Source: DATFEN01 sp035691285
Lineage (GTDB): Bacteria > Acidobacteriota > Vicinamibacteria > Fen-336
Reading direction: 5' to 3'
Assembly: GCA_035691285.1 (NCBI GenBank)
Contig: DASSJI010000291.1
Location: 1 to 46,246, forward strand
DNA length: 46,246 bases
Shown here piece after piece: positions 7,701 to 15,179 of the stretch. The position numbers were made by a program, and so were the translations under genes. Below the pieces are notes generated by a model that was not told where the DNA came from, made no database searches, and saw nothing but the letters and a program-made list of their open reading frames with translations. Position 1 is the first letter of the stretch. The number at the start of each line of letters is the position of its first letter.

Positions 7701-8932
7701 TCACCATCGAATCCCTTCGCGCAAACCCCGCGCTGCTCAAGCTGGATCTCTATTGCAAGGGCGCGCAGCTCGATGACTCCTGCTACATAGAAGAAGACGG
7801 CGGCCGGAAAATCTTGCGCACACGCGCAGGATTAGGCAGCGGCCTCGAGGCGATCCTGCCTGGCGGCCTCTGGACCAACATCCCGGTCACCGAGCCGTTC
7901 GCGAGGACCTCGCCTTACGTCGTCCACCGGAACGACGGTGGCTACGTCCTGCGCCACCAGGGCGAGACCGTGGCTCCGCTTACGCTCTCCCCGCGGCCCG
8001 ACTGGTATGACCGCCAGACCTCCACGAGCAAGCCCATGACGCGCATCGGCACGCTCCAGGGCACCTACCTCGGGATCTACCAGGCCAAGGTCTGCGAGTA
8101 CTGGACGGCCAAGCCGATGCGGACGAACTGCAAGTTCTGCTCGGTGGGCTTGAACCTCGGCGTGGACGACGCGGACGAGAAGTCCGTCGACGAGGTCATG
8201 CAGGTGATCCGCGCGGCCCGCGACGAGTCCGGCATCACCTACGTGGACTTCAACACCGGCCACTTCGAGGGAGACACGTATCTCGACATCCTCGAGCCGT
8301 ACCTCGTGCGCATCAAGAAGGAGCTGGGGCTGCTGGTCGGCTTCCAGACCCCGCCCCACCGCGACCTGAAGCGCTACGACCGGCTTCGGGAGATGGGCCT
8401 GAACCGCGTCAGCTTCTGCTTCGAGATCTTCGACCGCGAGCGCTTCGTGGATATCTGCCCCGGCAAGAACGCCGAGTACAGCCTCGACTACTACCTCGAG
8501 GCCGTGCGCTACTGCGCAACCTTGGGCAAGAAGGGCCCGCGCGACGAGCCGTGGGTCGCGAACGGGGAGATCATCGCCGGCCTCGAGCCGCCCGAGTCCT
8601 CGATCGCGGCCATCGACTGGATCACGTCGGTCGGCGCGATCCCGACCGTGTGCGTATTCCGGCCGCTGGTGGGCACGGACCTCGAGGACGCCGCGCCGCC
8701 CCAGACCGAGGACATGGTCCCGGTGTTCCGCCGCCTCTACGAAGCCTGCATGGAGCGCGGCCTGCCCATCGGCGTCGCCCCCAACATCCACGTGAGCCTG
8801 GTCATGCTGCCCGACGAGTGCCGCTCGCTCTCGCCGCGGCGCTATCCGTGGCAAAGCCTCAAGCTCGCGGCCCAGGCCAAGGCCTTCGGCTACGTGTTCA
8901 ATCGGCGCCTCCGGAAGAAGCGGGGGGTGTAA
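7697..8932 (+). CDS. Radical SAM-like protein with CX11CX2C cysteine spacing
   Basis: The 411-residue product starts at an ATG overlapping the upstream stop. The likely cluster motif is Cys133, Cys145 and Cys148 (VCEYWTAKPMRTNCKFCSVG), which is CX11CX2C rather than CX3CX2C. The rest looks like a radical SAM TIM barrel: ITYVDFNTGHFEGD, LLVGFQTPPHRDLKRYDRL, RVSFCFEIFDRERF, WVANGEIIAGLEPPESS and VCVFRPLVGTDLED. About 110 residues precede the motif. The substrate is unknown. Coupling to the SPASM protein suggests the two act on the same molecule. A decayed copy of its last 20 codons lies at 10433-10494. Confidence 0.78.
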   Translation: MITIESLRANPALLKLDLYCKGAQLDDSCYIEEDGGRKILRTRAGLGSGLEAILPGGLWTNIPVTEPFARTSPYVVHRNDGGYVLRHQGETVAPLTLSPRPDWYDRQTSTSKPMTRIGTLQGTYLGIYQAKVCEYWTAKPMRTNCKFCSVGLNLGVDDADEKSVDEVMQVIRAARDESGITYVDFNTGHFEGDTYLDILEPYLVRIKKELGLLVGFQTPPHRDLKRYDRLREMGLNRVSFCFEIFDRERFVDICPGKNAEYSLDYYLEAVRYCATLGKKGPRDEPWVANGEIIAGLEPPESSIAAIDWITSVGAIPTVCVFRPLVGTDLEDAAPPQTEDMVPVFRRLYEACMERGLPIGVAPNIHVSLVMLPDECRSLSPRRYPWQSLKLAAQAKAFGYVFNRRLRKKRGV

Positions 8933-9124
8933 CAGGCGGCCTGAGCCCACGCGTCCGCGGGCGCCGTCGCCCACTGCGCTCAAGCGTTGTTCCAGCTGTT
9001 TGTGGTGGACCTCCGTTTCCTGCTCGTCCGACTTCGCGCTTCCAGCCGCCTCGGCGAGGCTGCTATAGGGAGCGGTCTCAATGCTTCCAGAGGTCCACTC
9101 GAACTGGCCCAACACCCGGGTTCC
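8933..9124. other. Non-coding spacer after radical SAM gene
   Basis: I see no gene in this stretch. On the reverse strand it contains frame-broken sequence that continues the tail-fibre-like fragment at 9125-9532 for roughly 45 codons (through about 9080), then stop codons in all frames. Confidence 0.4.
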
Positions 9125-9532
9125 TCACGACCTTGTCTCCCAGGTTGCAGAGGCGGATGGAGATTCCATTGAAGCCCCGGCGCTGAGCTTGCCGCTGGTA
9201 TATAGGTTCGGTAGGTTGAGATCGCCCGTCATCGTGTCACCCGCCTTAGCGACTTTAGACGCGCCCAGGGCAGCACGGGCTAGGGCCTCAGCGGCAAGGC
9301 TCAATTGAAGCAGGGCATCGCCGGACACGCGGTCCAGAATCTCCGCATCGCGGCTCGAGCGAAGAGCGGCGTCAGCACCCTCGCGAATCGCCGTCTCGTC
9401 GCTGCAGCAGGTTTGAAGCAATTCGTCGGCTGCGATACGTGCAGCCCTTTCAGCGTCTAGGGCTGCCTGGAGAGCCGCGTCGGCCGACGCGCGAGCGGCC
9501 GCTTCCGCGTCGAGTAGAACACTTGTGGCCAT
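9125..9532 (-). pseudogene. Tail-fibre/coiled-coil-like protein fragment, probably frameshifted
   Basis: The open frame of 135 codons begins with Ala-rich heptad-like repeats (AEAAARASADAALQAALDAE, then two more copies) and then VAKAGDTMTGDLNLPNLYTSG. The KAGDTMTGDL motif is characteristic of phage tail fibres and similar trimeric surface proteins. At about 9155 the reading shifts: the minus-strand frame reading GISIRLCNLGDKVVRNPG continues more plausibly than the annotated frame, which ends in SASATWETRS. This points to a one-base indel and a gene remnant. Its codon use is less GC-biased than its neighbours. It sits in a patch of toxin-antitoxin genes, which suggests acquired DNA. Confidence 0.5.
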
Positions 9533-9618
9533 AGCTGGCGAACAAACCCTCGGGTGTCGGGAAGGCAGCGCTAGCTGCCTGCAGAGCCGGGGACGCCGGA
9601 GGAGCCGGCGGTGGTGAG

Positions 9619-10020
9619 CTATTCTCGCCAGTTCTCGACCTTGAGGCCCTTCACGCGGCCGAACTCCTCGGTGTTGTCGGTAACGACGGTCAGACCGCGT
9701 GAGAGCGCGTGGGCGGCGATGAGCATGTCGTTCGGTCCGATCGGAGTGCCGCTCGCCTCGAGTTGAGACCGCACTCGTCCGTACGTGGCCGCGGCGCGAA
9801 GGTCGAAGTCGAGAGGCTCCACCTCCTCGATGAGCACATCGATGCGTGCGTGGTTCGTTCGGCGCCGGGCGCTGTGGTCCGCCCCGTAGCGCAGCTCCGC
9901 CACCACGACGACGCTCAAGTACAGGTCCTCTGGCGACGAGTCCTGGATGCGTCCGACGACCTTTGGGTATCGGCCCGTCAAGTAATCGACGCAGACATTC
10001 GTGTCGAGGAGGAAGGCCAT
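9619..10020 (-). CDS. vapC: VapC-type PIN-domain ribonuclease toxin
   Basis: The 133-residue product has the complete acidic set of PIN domains: Asp in FLLDTNVCVDYL, Glu in VVVAELRYGA, Asp in GPNDMLIAAHAL and Asp in VVTDNTEEFGRV. VapC toxins are Mg-dependent endoribonucleases that cleave tRNA or rRNA and are neutralised by VapB. The cognate AbrB-type antitoxin gene ends 3 bp upstream, giving the classical antitoxin-toxin order. All catalytic residues are kept, so this copy looks functional. Confidence 0.9.
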   Translation of the reverse strand: MAFLLDTNVCVDYLTGRYPKVVGRIQDSSPEDLYLSVVVVAELRYGADHSARRRTNHARIDVLIEEVEPLDFDLRAAATYGRVRSQLEASGTPIGPNDMLIAAHALSRGLTVVTDNTEEFGRVKGLKVENWRE

Positions 10021-10023
10021 GGC

Positions 10024-10260
10024 TCAGCCGAGCTTGGGGCCGGCCTCCACGGCCGGCGGCTCCGGCGGATACGGAAAGTCCGAAGCCGAGCCAGCGAGCG
10101 CCAGGAACCGCCGGCTGAACGTCCTTCGCGCGCCCTCCAGCACGACCCGCTTTCCCTCACGCCTGATGAGCACCTCCGTCTGCCCCTGGAAGCGGTAGGC
10201 GCGAGGGAGCCTCACTGCCTGGCTCCCTCCGGTCTTGAAGAGCTTAGCCCGGTCTGCCAT
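10024..10260 (-). CDS. vapB: VapB-type antitoxin (SpoVT/AbrB fold)
   Basis: The 78-residue product begins MADRAKLFKTGGSQAVRLPRAYRF, the swapped-hairpin AbrB motif (K..G.SQAVRLP) used by VapB for DNA binding. The C-terminal part (about residues 45-78), with FPYPPEPP, would wrap the toxin. GGTGGAGGG lies upstream of the ATG. An AT-richer stretch at 10270-10305 with weak GTAGA/TCTAC arms could be its promoter-operator. The vapC start is 3 bp downstream of its stop. Confidence 0.88.
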   Translation of the reverse strand: MADRAKLFKTGGSQAVRLPRAYRFQGQTEVLIRREGKRVVLEGARRTFSRRFLALAGSASDFPYPPEPPAVEAGPKLG

Positions 10261-10432
10261 CCTGTCCCTCCACCGTAGAGTATGTACGCTCTGTATCTAC
10301 GTGTCCACTAGAGTAACGTCCGCGTGCATCTGGGCGTCTCCTGCTTGAGGACCCTGATCCTCAAGGCTGGCCCTGTCCATCATGCAGGACTGTTGTCCAT
10401 GCTCCGTGGACAACTTTCTTTGGTGGACATCG
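10261..10432. other. Spacer upstream of vapBC
   Basis: No gene is supported here. The first 60 bases are notably AT-rich for this genome (GTATGTACGCTCTGTATC) and probably hold the vapBC promoter. A short inverted repeat (GTCCATG..CCGTGGAC) lies at about 10395-10410. Confidence 0.35.
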
Positions 10433-10494
10433 TGGCCCCAGGCCAGGGCCTTCGGCTAGATCCTCAATCGACGCCTCCGCAACAAGCGCGGGGC
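10433..10494 (+). pseudogene. Decayed copy of the 3' end of the CX11CX2C radical SAM gene
   Basis: This stretch aligns base by base with 8869-8932, the last 21 codons of the intact radical SAM gene. Conceptual translation after removing one extra C reads AQARAFG-stop-ILNRRLRNKRGAS, against AQAKAFGYVFNRRLRKKRGV in the intact gene. It has a one-base insertion, an in-frame TAG and about 80 percent base identity. Only the tail is present. It suggests that a second copy once stood here and was mostly replaced by the toxin-antitoxin patch between the two copies. Confidence 0.7.
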
Positions 10495-10509
10495 GTCAGG
10501 CAGCGTGAC

Positions 10510-10800
10510 CTATCGTGAGCGCCGCGTGGCGCTACGAACCGCCTTGGGTTTCAGGCCATGTTTCCTCCGGACCTCATCCAGGGGAATCCCGCCCTTCTGC
10601 TCGTAGTCCTTCCACGAGCGATTGATGATCTTGATGAAGTCGGCGTTGTGGCTGAGAGCGAAGGTCTCGGCGTCCATGCCGGGGGGGATCGGCAGCACCG
10701 CCGCGACGGGCTTCCCGTCTCGCGTCAGCACCCAGGTACGCTCATCGCCTTCTCGGCCGTAGTCGGCGAGAGAGGCTTCCGTGATCTCGACTGTCTTCAT
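10510..10800 (-). CDS. Phd/YefM-like antitoxin
   Basis: The product is 96 residues from the ATG at 10800. MKTVEITEASLADYGREG and TWVLTRDGKPVAAVLPIP match the Phd/YefM N-terminal dimerisation fold (ITEA.., ..DGKPVAAV). The C-terminal part, with DFIKIINRSWKDYEQKGGIPLDEVRRKHGL, would be the toxin-binding arm. The ATG overlaps the stop of the RelE-like gene (ATGA), so the order is toxin first and antitoxin second. The toxin gene carries a nonsense codon, leaving this antitoxin apparently orphaned. Confidence 0.78.
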   Translation of the reverse strand: MKTVEITEASLADYGREGDERTWVLTRDGKPVAAVLPIPPGMDAETFALSHNADFIKIINRSWKDYEQKGGIPLDEVRRKHGLKPKAVRSATRRSR

Positions 10801-11114
10801 CGCTCGATGCAGTCCCGCCCGATCTTGACTCGATCGCGTTCTTTGACCCCAGAGGCCACGATCACTACGGTCGGTTCGGGCTCTTGCCTCACGGCATAGT
10901 AAGCCCGGAGCTTCCCGACGCGGAGCTCCCAAGGCGCGAACTACATCCTCTTGTCGGGGTCCATCCGCTTGCGATTCCTGGTCTCGACCGTCGGCTGGTA
11001 CATCAGCTGCCGCTCCATCGCCTCAACGAGCCTTGCCTTCTCTCCGGCCTCGAAAGCCGCAAGATGCTCATCCGCCTGACGCGCGAGCTCAAGCTTGTAG
11101 GGTCGTCGCTCCAA
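10797..11114 (-). pseudogene. RelE/ParE-family toxin with in-frame TAG
   Basis: From a TTG at 11114 the frame reads MERRPYKLELARQADEHL and, after codon 57, meets TAG (10943-10941). The same frame then continues FAPWELRVGKLRAYYAV, PEPTVVIVASGVKERDRV and KIGRDCIER, and stops overlapping the antitoxin ATG. The APWELRVG..RAYY and V.GVKERDRV motifs are those of RelE/ParE toxins and carry most of the active-site surface, so the premature stop should abolish activity unless it is read through. One substitution explains the break; there is no shift in frame. Confidence 0.75.
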
Positions 11115-11209
11115 GGCCCTCGGTTGCTACCCCTACGCAGTTCCAGGTCGGGTCCGGAAGGATCGAGCGCGTAACCGGCAATGACCTTCGGCTAGGTGGC
11201 CGGTCCGAC

Positions 11210-11223
11210 ATGACGCCCGTCAT
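11210..11223. promoter_or_regulatory. Fnr/Dnr-type palindrome C, upstream of cytochrome oxidase operon
   Basis: ATGAC-GCCC-GTCAT lies in the spacer 53 nt before the ATG of the subunit II gene. It shares the perfect 5+5 bp arms of the other sites. The position suits activation at about -41.5 with a short leader. Confidence 0.66.
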
Positions 11224-11276
11224 ATCGGGCGCACCGAGGCCCTGGCAAGGTGGCGCCGAACTCAGCGGGGATTTCG

Positions 11277-12074
11277 ATGGTTCGAATCAAGGGAGCGGCG
11301 TTGCTCGCCGCGATGCTTCTGGTACTCGTGGGCGCCCTCTGGCTGGCGGCGCTGTCCTGGTTCCCGCCGGTCGCTTCGGCGCACGGCAGCGCCGTGCAGC
11401 GCATGCTGGATTTCACCCTCTCAGCGACTGGTGCCTTCTTCGTCGCCGGCCACTTGGTGCTGGCGGCGATCCTCATCCGCGCGCTCCGGCAGGCGCCGGC
11501 TGCCGGCTCGAAGCGGGAGGCGTGGTGGGTCGGGGTCGTGCCAGCGCTGTTGATGGCCGTCGCGGCCGAAGGCGGCGTCCTCGCCCTGGGCCTGCCGGTC
11601 TGGAAGCAGTACTACGGGCCGCCGCCTCAGGATGCCCTCACCGTCGAGGTGACCGGCCGTCAGTTCTTCTGGGTGATGCGCTACCCAGGGCCGGACGGCG
11701 TCTTCGGACCGACGCGCGCCGCGCGGATCAGCACCGACGACCCGCTCGGCCTCGACCGCGGCGTCGAAAGCGGCCGCGACGACGTCGTGCTGCTCAACGA
11801 ACTGCGCCTTCCCCGAGGCAAGCCCGTGCGCCTCGTACTCCATTCCACCGACGTGATCCACAGCTTCTGGGTCCCCGAGCTGCGGGTGAAGCAGAACCTC
11901 GTCCCGGGAATGCGCATCGAGATCTGGTTCACGCCGACGGCGGCCGGCGAGTTCGAGATCGCCTGCAACCAGATTTGCGGCCTCGGCCACTACCGGATGA
12001 AGGGGGCGCTCCAGGTCGTGGAGGAGGCCGACTTCGAGCGTTGGCTTTCCGAGCAGCCGGAGGAGACGAGTTGA
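11277..12074 (+). CDS. coxB: Cytochrome c oxidase subunit II (CuA-bearing)
   Basis: The product is 265 residues from ATG 11277, which has GGGGA 6 nt upstream; an in-frame GTG at 11250 is less likely. Two transmembrane helices (about residues 7-30 and 50-75) lead to a periplasmic cupredoxin domain. STDVIHSFWVPELRVKQNLVPG gives the first CuA histidine and CNQICGLGHYRM supplies both cysteines, the Glu-equivalent carbonyl, the second His and Met. It takes electrons from cytochrome c and passes them to subunit I. There is no fused cytochrome c domain, so this is not a caa3 enzyme. Its stop overlaps the TTG start of subunit I. Confidence 0.94.
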   Translation: MVRIKGAALLAAMLLVLVGALWLAALSWFPPVASAHGSAVQRMLDFTLSATGAFFVAGHLVLAAILIRALRQAPAAGSKREAWWVGVVPALLMAVAAEGGVLALGLPVWKQYYGPPPQDALTVEVTGRQFFWVMRYPGPDGVFGPTRAARISTDDPLGLDRGVESGRDDVVLLNELRLPRGKPVRLVLHSTDVIHSFWVPELRVKQNLVPGMRIEIWFTPTAAGEFEIACNQICGLGHYRMKGALQVVEEADFERWLSEQPEETS

Positions 12075-13816
12075 GCCACGCGGCCCCGCAGTCCTTCTGG
12101 ACCCGCTACGTCTTCAGTCGCGACCACAAGGTGATCGGCCTGCAGTACTACTTCACGGCGACGGTGATGGGCATCGTCGGCGGCCTGCTCGCGCTGCTCA
12201 TCCGAATGCAGGTCGCCTGGCCAGACCGGACCTGGCCGACGCTCGGCAGGCTGATGCCCGACGCCATGGCGGAGGGCGTGATGAAGCCGGAGTTCTACCT
12301 GGCCCTCGTCACGATGCACGGCACCCTGATGGTGTTCTTCGTGATCTCGTTCGTGCTCCTGGGCGGCTTCGGGAACTACCTGATCCCGCTCCAGATCGGG
12401 GCGCGGGACATGGCGTTCCCGTTCCTGAACATGCTGTCCTTCTGGATCGCGGTCCCCGCCACGCTCCTGATGATGGTCTCGTTCCTGGTGACGGGCGGCG
12501 CCGCGGCCTCGGGCTGGACAGCCTACCCGCCGCTCTCGGCCGTCAGGGAGGCGGTGCCCGGATCCGGCTTGGGCCAGACGCTCTGGATCCTGGGCATGGC
12601 GCTGTTCATCGCCTCCTTCACCATGGGCGGCCTCAACTTTGTCACGACCATCCTCAACATGCGCGCCCGGGGCCTCTCGATGTTCCGGCTGCCGCTCACC
12701 ATCTGGACGCTGTTCATCGCTTCGATCCTGGGGCTCCTGGCATTTCCTCCGCTCACGGCCGCGGCGATCATGCTGCTCTTCGACCGTGAGGCCGGCACCA
12801 GCTTCTTCCTGCCCGCCGGCCTCGTGTTCGGAGACCAGGCGCTCTCGCACCAGGGCGGCTCGCCGCTGTTGTGGCAGCACCTCTTCTGGTTCCTCGGCCA
12901 CCCGGAGGTGTACATCCTGATCCTGCCCGCCATCGGCATTGCCTTCGACGTCGCGGCGCCCCTCGTGCGCCGGCCGGCCTTCGGCTACCGGGCCTCGGTG
13001 ATCTCTCTGTGGGTGATCGCCGCGCTGAGCATGGTCGTGTGGGGCCACCACATGTTCGTGAGCGGCATGCACCCGCTGCTCGGAGAGGTCTTTACAGTCG
13101 GAACGCTCGCAATCACGGTGCCGTTCACCGTCGTCTGCGTGAATCTCCTGGCGAGCCTGTGGGGCGGGCGATTCCGCTTCGAAACGCCGCTTCTGTTCGT
13201 GCTCGGCCTCGTGAGCTTCATCGGGACCGGGGGCCTGGGCGGGCTCTTCCTCGGCAACGCCGTCTCGGACATGTACCTGCACGCGACCTACTTCGTTGTG
13301 GGGCACTTCCACTTCATGATCGGCTGGGTGACGCTGTTCGCCGTCTTCGCCGGGACCTACTTCTGGTTCCCCAAGATGTTCGGCCGGCGTCTGGACGAAC
13401 GCCTCGGCCAGCTCCACTTCTGGCTGAGCTTCCCGAGCGTGTACGTGATCTTCCTGACCATGCACTTCATCGGATTCCGCGGCATGATGCGCCACCTCTA
13501 CGACCCGCTGCAGTACGAGTTCCTCAAGCCGCTCGCCTCGTGGAACGAGCTCGTCTCGGTCGCGGCTTTCGTGCTGTTCTTCGCCCAGCTCGTGTTCCTG
13601 GCGAACGTCGCATTCTCGCTCTGGCGTGGCGAGCGCGTGACGGAGTCGGATCCGTGGGCCGCCAACACCCTCGAGTGGACGACGCCGTCGCCGCCGCCTC
13701 ACGGCAACTGGCCCGGCGAGCTGCCGGAGGTATCGTGCGGACCGTACGAGTACGGCCCCGGTGTCGAGGAGCGAACCCCTCAGGCCGTAGCGGCCGGCGC
13801 GCCCGCACGAGGCTGA
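12071..13816 (+). CDS. coxA: Cytochrome c oxidase subunit I, K-channel lysine absent
   Basis: The product is 581 residues from a TTG at 12071 with GGAGGAG upstream, coupled to the subunit II stop. Heme ligands are His83 (TMHGTLMVFF), His412 and His414 (VVGHFHF). CuB ligands are His277, His326 and His327, with the cross-linked Tyr at 281 in GHPEVYI. D-pathway residues Asp113, Asn120 and Glu279 are kept, which places it in the A1-like group. At the K-pathway, the usual PTGIK is PFTVV (351-355), so the conserved Lys is Val355. Twelve or more helices are visible. No subunit III gene is adjacent. It should reduce O2 to water and pump protons, but the K-path change is unusual. Confidence 0.93.
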   Translation: MSHAAPQSFWTRYVFSRDHKVIGLQYYFTATVMGIVGGLLALLIRMQVAWPDRTWPTLGRLMPDAMAEGVMKPEFYLALVTMHGTLMVFFVISFVLLGGFGNYLIPLQIGARDMAFPFLNMLSFWIAVPATLLMMVSFLVTGGAAASGWTAYPPLSAVREAVPGSGLGQTLWILGMALFIASFTMGGLNFVTTILNMRARGLSMFRLPLTIWTLFIASILGLLAFPPLTAAAIMLLFDREAGTSFFLPAGLVFGDQALSHQGGSPLLWQHLFWFLGHPEVYILILPAIGIAFDVAAPLVRRPAFGYRASVISLWVIAALSMVVWGHHMFVSGMHPLLGEVFTVGTLAITVPFTVVCVNLLASLWGGRFRFETPLLFVLGLVSFIGTGGLGGLFLGNAVSDMYLHATYFVVGHFHFMIGWVTLFAVFAGTYFWFPKMFGRRLDERLGQLHFWLSFPSVYVIFLTMHFIGFRGMMRHLYDPLQYEFLKPLASWNELVSVAAFVLFFAQLVFLANVAFSLWRGERVTESDPWAANTLEWTTPSPPPHGNWPGELPEVSCGPYEYGPGVEERTPQAVAAGAPARG

Positions 13817-13931
13817 TGGCGGCGGGGGCCTCATTGCGGACCCCGGCGGCCCTGGTCGCCTCACGCTACCCGTCGTCGTCCTCGGGCCGGAAGGCCCTCA
13901 GTGTGTCGCGGGATCGCAGACTGGCCGCCTG

Positions 13932-15170
13932 GTGCCGTTCGTCGCAGCCTCGCTCGCCTTCGCCCTCACCTTCGGCGCGACTCTTGGTGCGCTGAACCTC
14001 GCGCGGCTGACGGGGACCTGGGGCGTCCTTCATCGACCCTCGGTGTGGCTCCATGGTTATGTCCAGGCGTTCGGGTTCCTCGCGCTCTTCATCATGGGCT
14101 TCGCGTTCCATGCCGTGCCGCGTCTCGCGGCGGCACCGCTGGCCCATCCCCGGCTCGTGCCCGTGACGTTCGGGGCCCAGCTCGCCGGCGTGCTGGCGGT
14201 CGCTGCAGCGCTGATCGCCCCGAGCCCCGTCCGCGCGCTGTGGATCGCCGGCGCAGTCGGCCTCCTGGCTGCGGCTGGGCAATTCCTGACGATCGTCGGG
14301 GCCACGCTCCGAGCCAGCCCGCGCCGTCACGACAGCTTCGCCCCCTGGATGATCGCTGGCGCGGCATGGCTGGTGACGAGCGCCGCCCTCGCCCTGCTCG
14401 CCGCCATTCGCGACGACACGGCTTGGCATCACCTGCTCTGGCCGGCGGCGCTCGACGGCTTCGTCGCCTCCTGGATCTTCGGCGCGGGCCGCCGACTGCT
14501 GCCCATCTCCCTGGGGTTCCAGCCGCGCTGGCCTCGCTGGGAGCGCCCGGCCTTCGTGGTCTACCAGGCTGGCGTGGCGCTCTGGAGCCTCGGAGCCGCG
14601 CCGTGGCCCGGGAGCGACCTGGGGCCCGCCCGCGCGGCCGGAGCCGCGTGCCTCCTCGTCGCCACTCCGCTGGCGGCGGCAACCATCGGGCTCGGTGGCC
14701 CGCGCTGGCCGTGGGCACGCGCGGCCGTCGATCGCACCTACGAGCGCTACGTCCTCGCCGCCTGGATCTGGCTCTTCGTGGCCCTCGCCGCGGGCCCGGG
14801 GTGGTCCCTGGGCCTTCGGCTCCAGGGCGAGCTCGACTCCACGCCCATGCTCGACTTCGCGCGCCACACGATCGCGCTGGGCTTCGCGACTCAGTTGCTC
14901 ATGGGCATCGGCGGGCGATTCATTCCGGTGTTCATGGGACGCCGCCTGTGGAGCGCCCGGGCCCACCTCTGGGCCTTCTGGCTCCTCAACGCGGGTGTCT
15001 GCCTTCGCGGCCTCGAGGCCGCAGTGGCCTCCGGGCTCTGGCCTGCGGCCTGGCCCCTGATCGGCCTGGCCGGGCCGCCCGCGGTGGCGGCGTTCCTCCT
15101 GTTCTCGGCCAACATGTTCCAGGCCCTGCGCCGCCCCAGTCCCTCGAGAGGGTCTTTCGCCGCCGCGTGA
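13932..15170 (+). CDS. nnrS: NnrS family heme-copper membrane protein
   Basis: The 412-residue product (GTG start) is almost wholly hydrophobic with about 12 helices. HGYVQAFGFLALFIMGFAFHAVPRL and FARHTIALGFATQLLMGIGGRFIPVF carry the paired histidines typical of NnrS, a heme- and copper-containing inner membrane protein linked to NO tolerance. It follows the oxidase subunit I gene by 115 bp on the same strand, without a separate palindrome, so it is likely in the same operon under palindrome C. NnrS genes are commonly controlled by NnrR/Dnr-type regulators in other bacteria, which fits this context. No NO reductase gene is visible here. Confidence 0.85.
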   Translation: MPFVAASLAFALTFGATLGALNLARLTGTWGVLHRPSVWLHGYVQAFGFLALFIMGFAFHAVPRLAAAPLAHPRLVPVTFGAQLAGVLAVAAALIAPSPVRALWIAGAVGLLAAAGQFLTIVGATLRASPRRHDSFAPWMIAGAAWLVTSAALALLAAIRDDTAWHHLLWPAALDGFVASWIFGAGRRLLPISLGFQPRWPRWERPAFVVYQAGVALWSLGAAPWPGSDLGPARAAGAACLLVATPLAAATIGLGGPRWPWARAAVDRTYERYVLAAWIWLFVALAAGPGWSLGLRLQGELDSTPMLDFARHTIALGFATQLLMGIGGRFIPVFMGRRLWSARAHLWAFWLLNAGVCLRGLEAAVASGLWPAAWPLIGLAGPPAVAAFLLFSANMFQALRRPSPSRGSFAAA

Positions 15171-15179
15171 GTGTCCGCT

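Noticed and set aside
9181..9240. A sixth regulatory palindrome near GCCCGTCATCG
   Set aside because: The left half-site does not match TGAC at the right spacing.
12071..13816. Nitric oxide reductase of the heme-copper family
   Set aside because: The cross-linked Tyr in GHPEVY and all CuB histidines are present, so an oxygen reductase is more likely.
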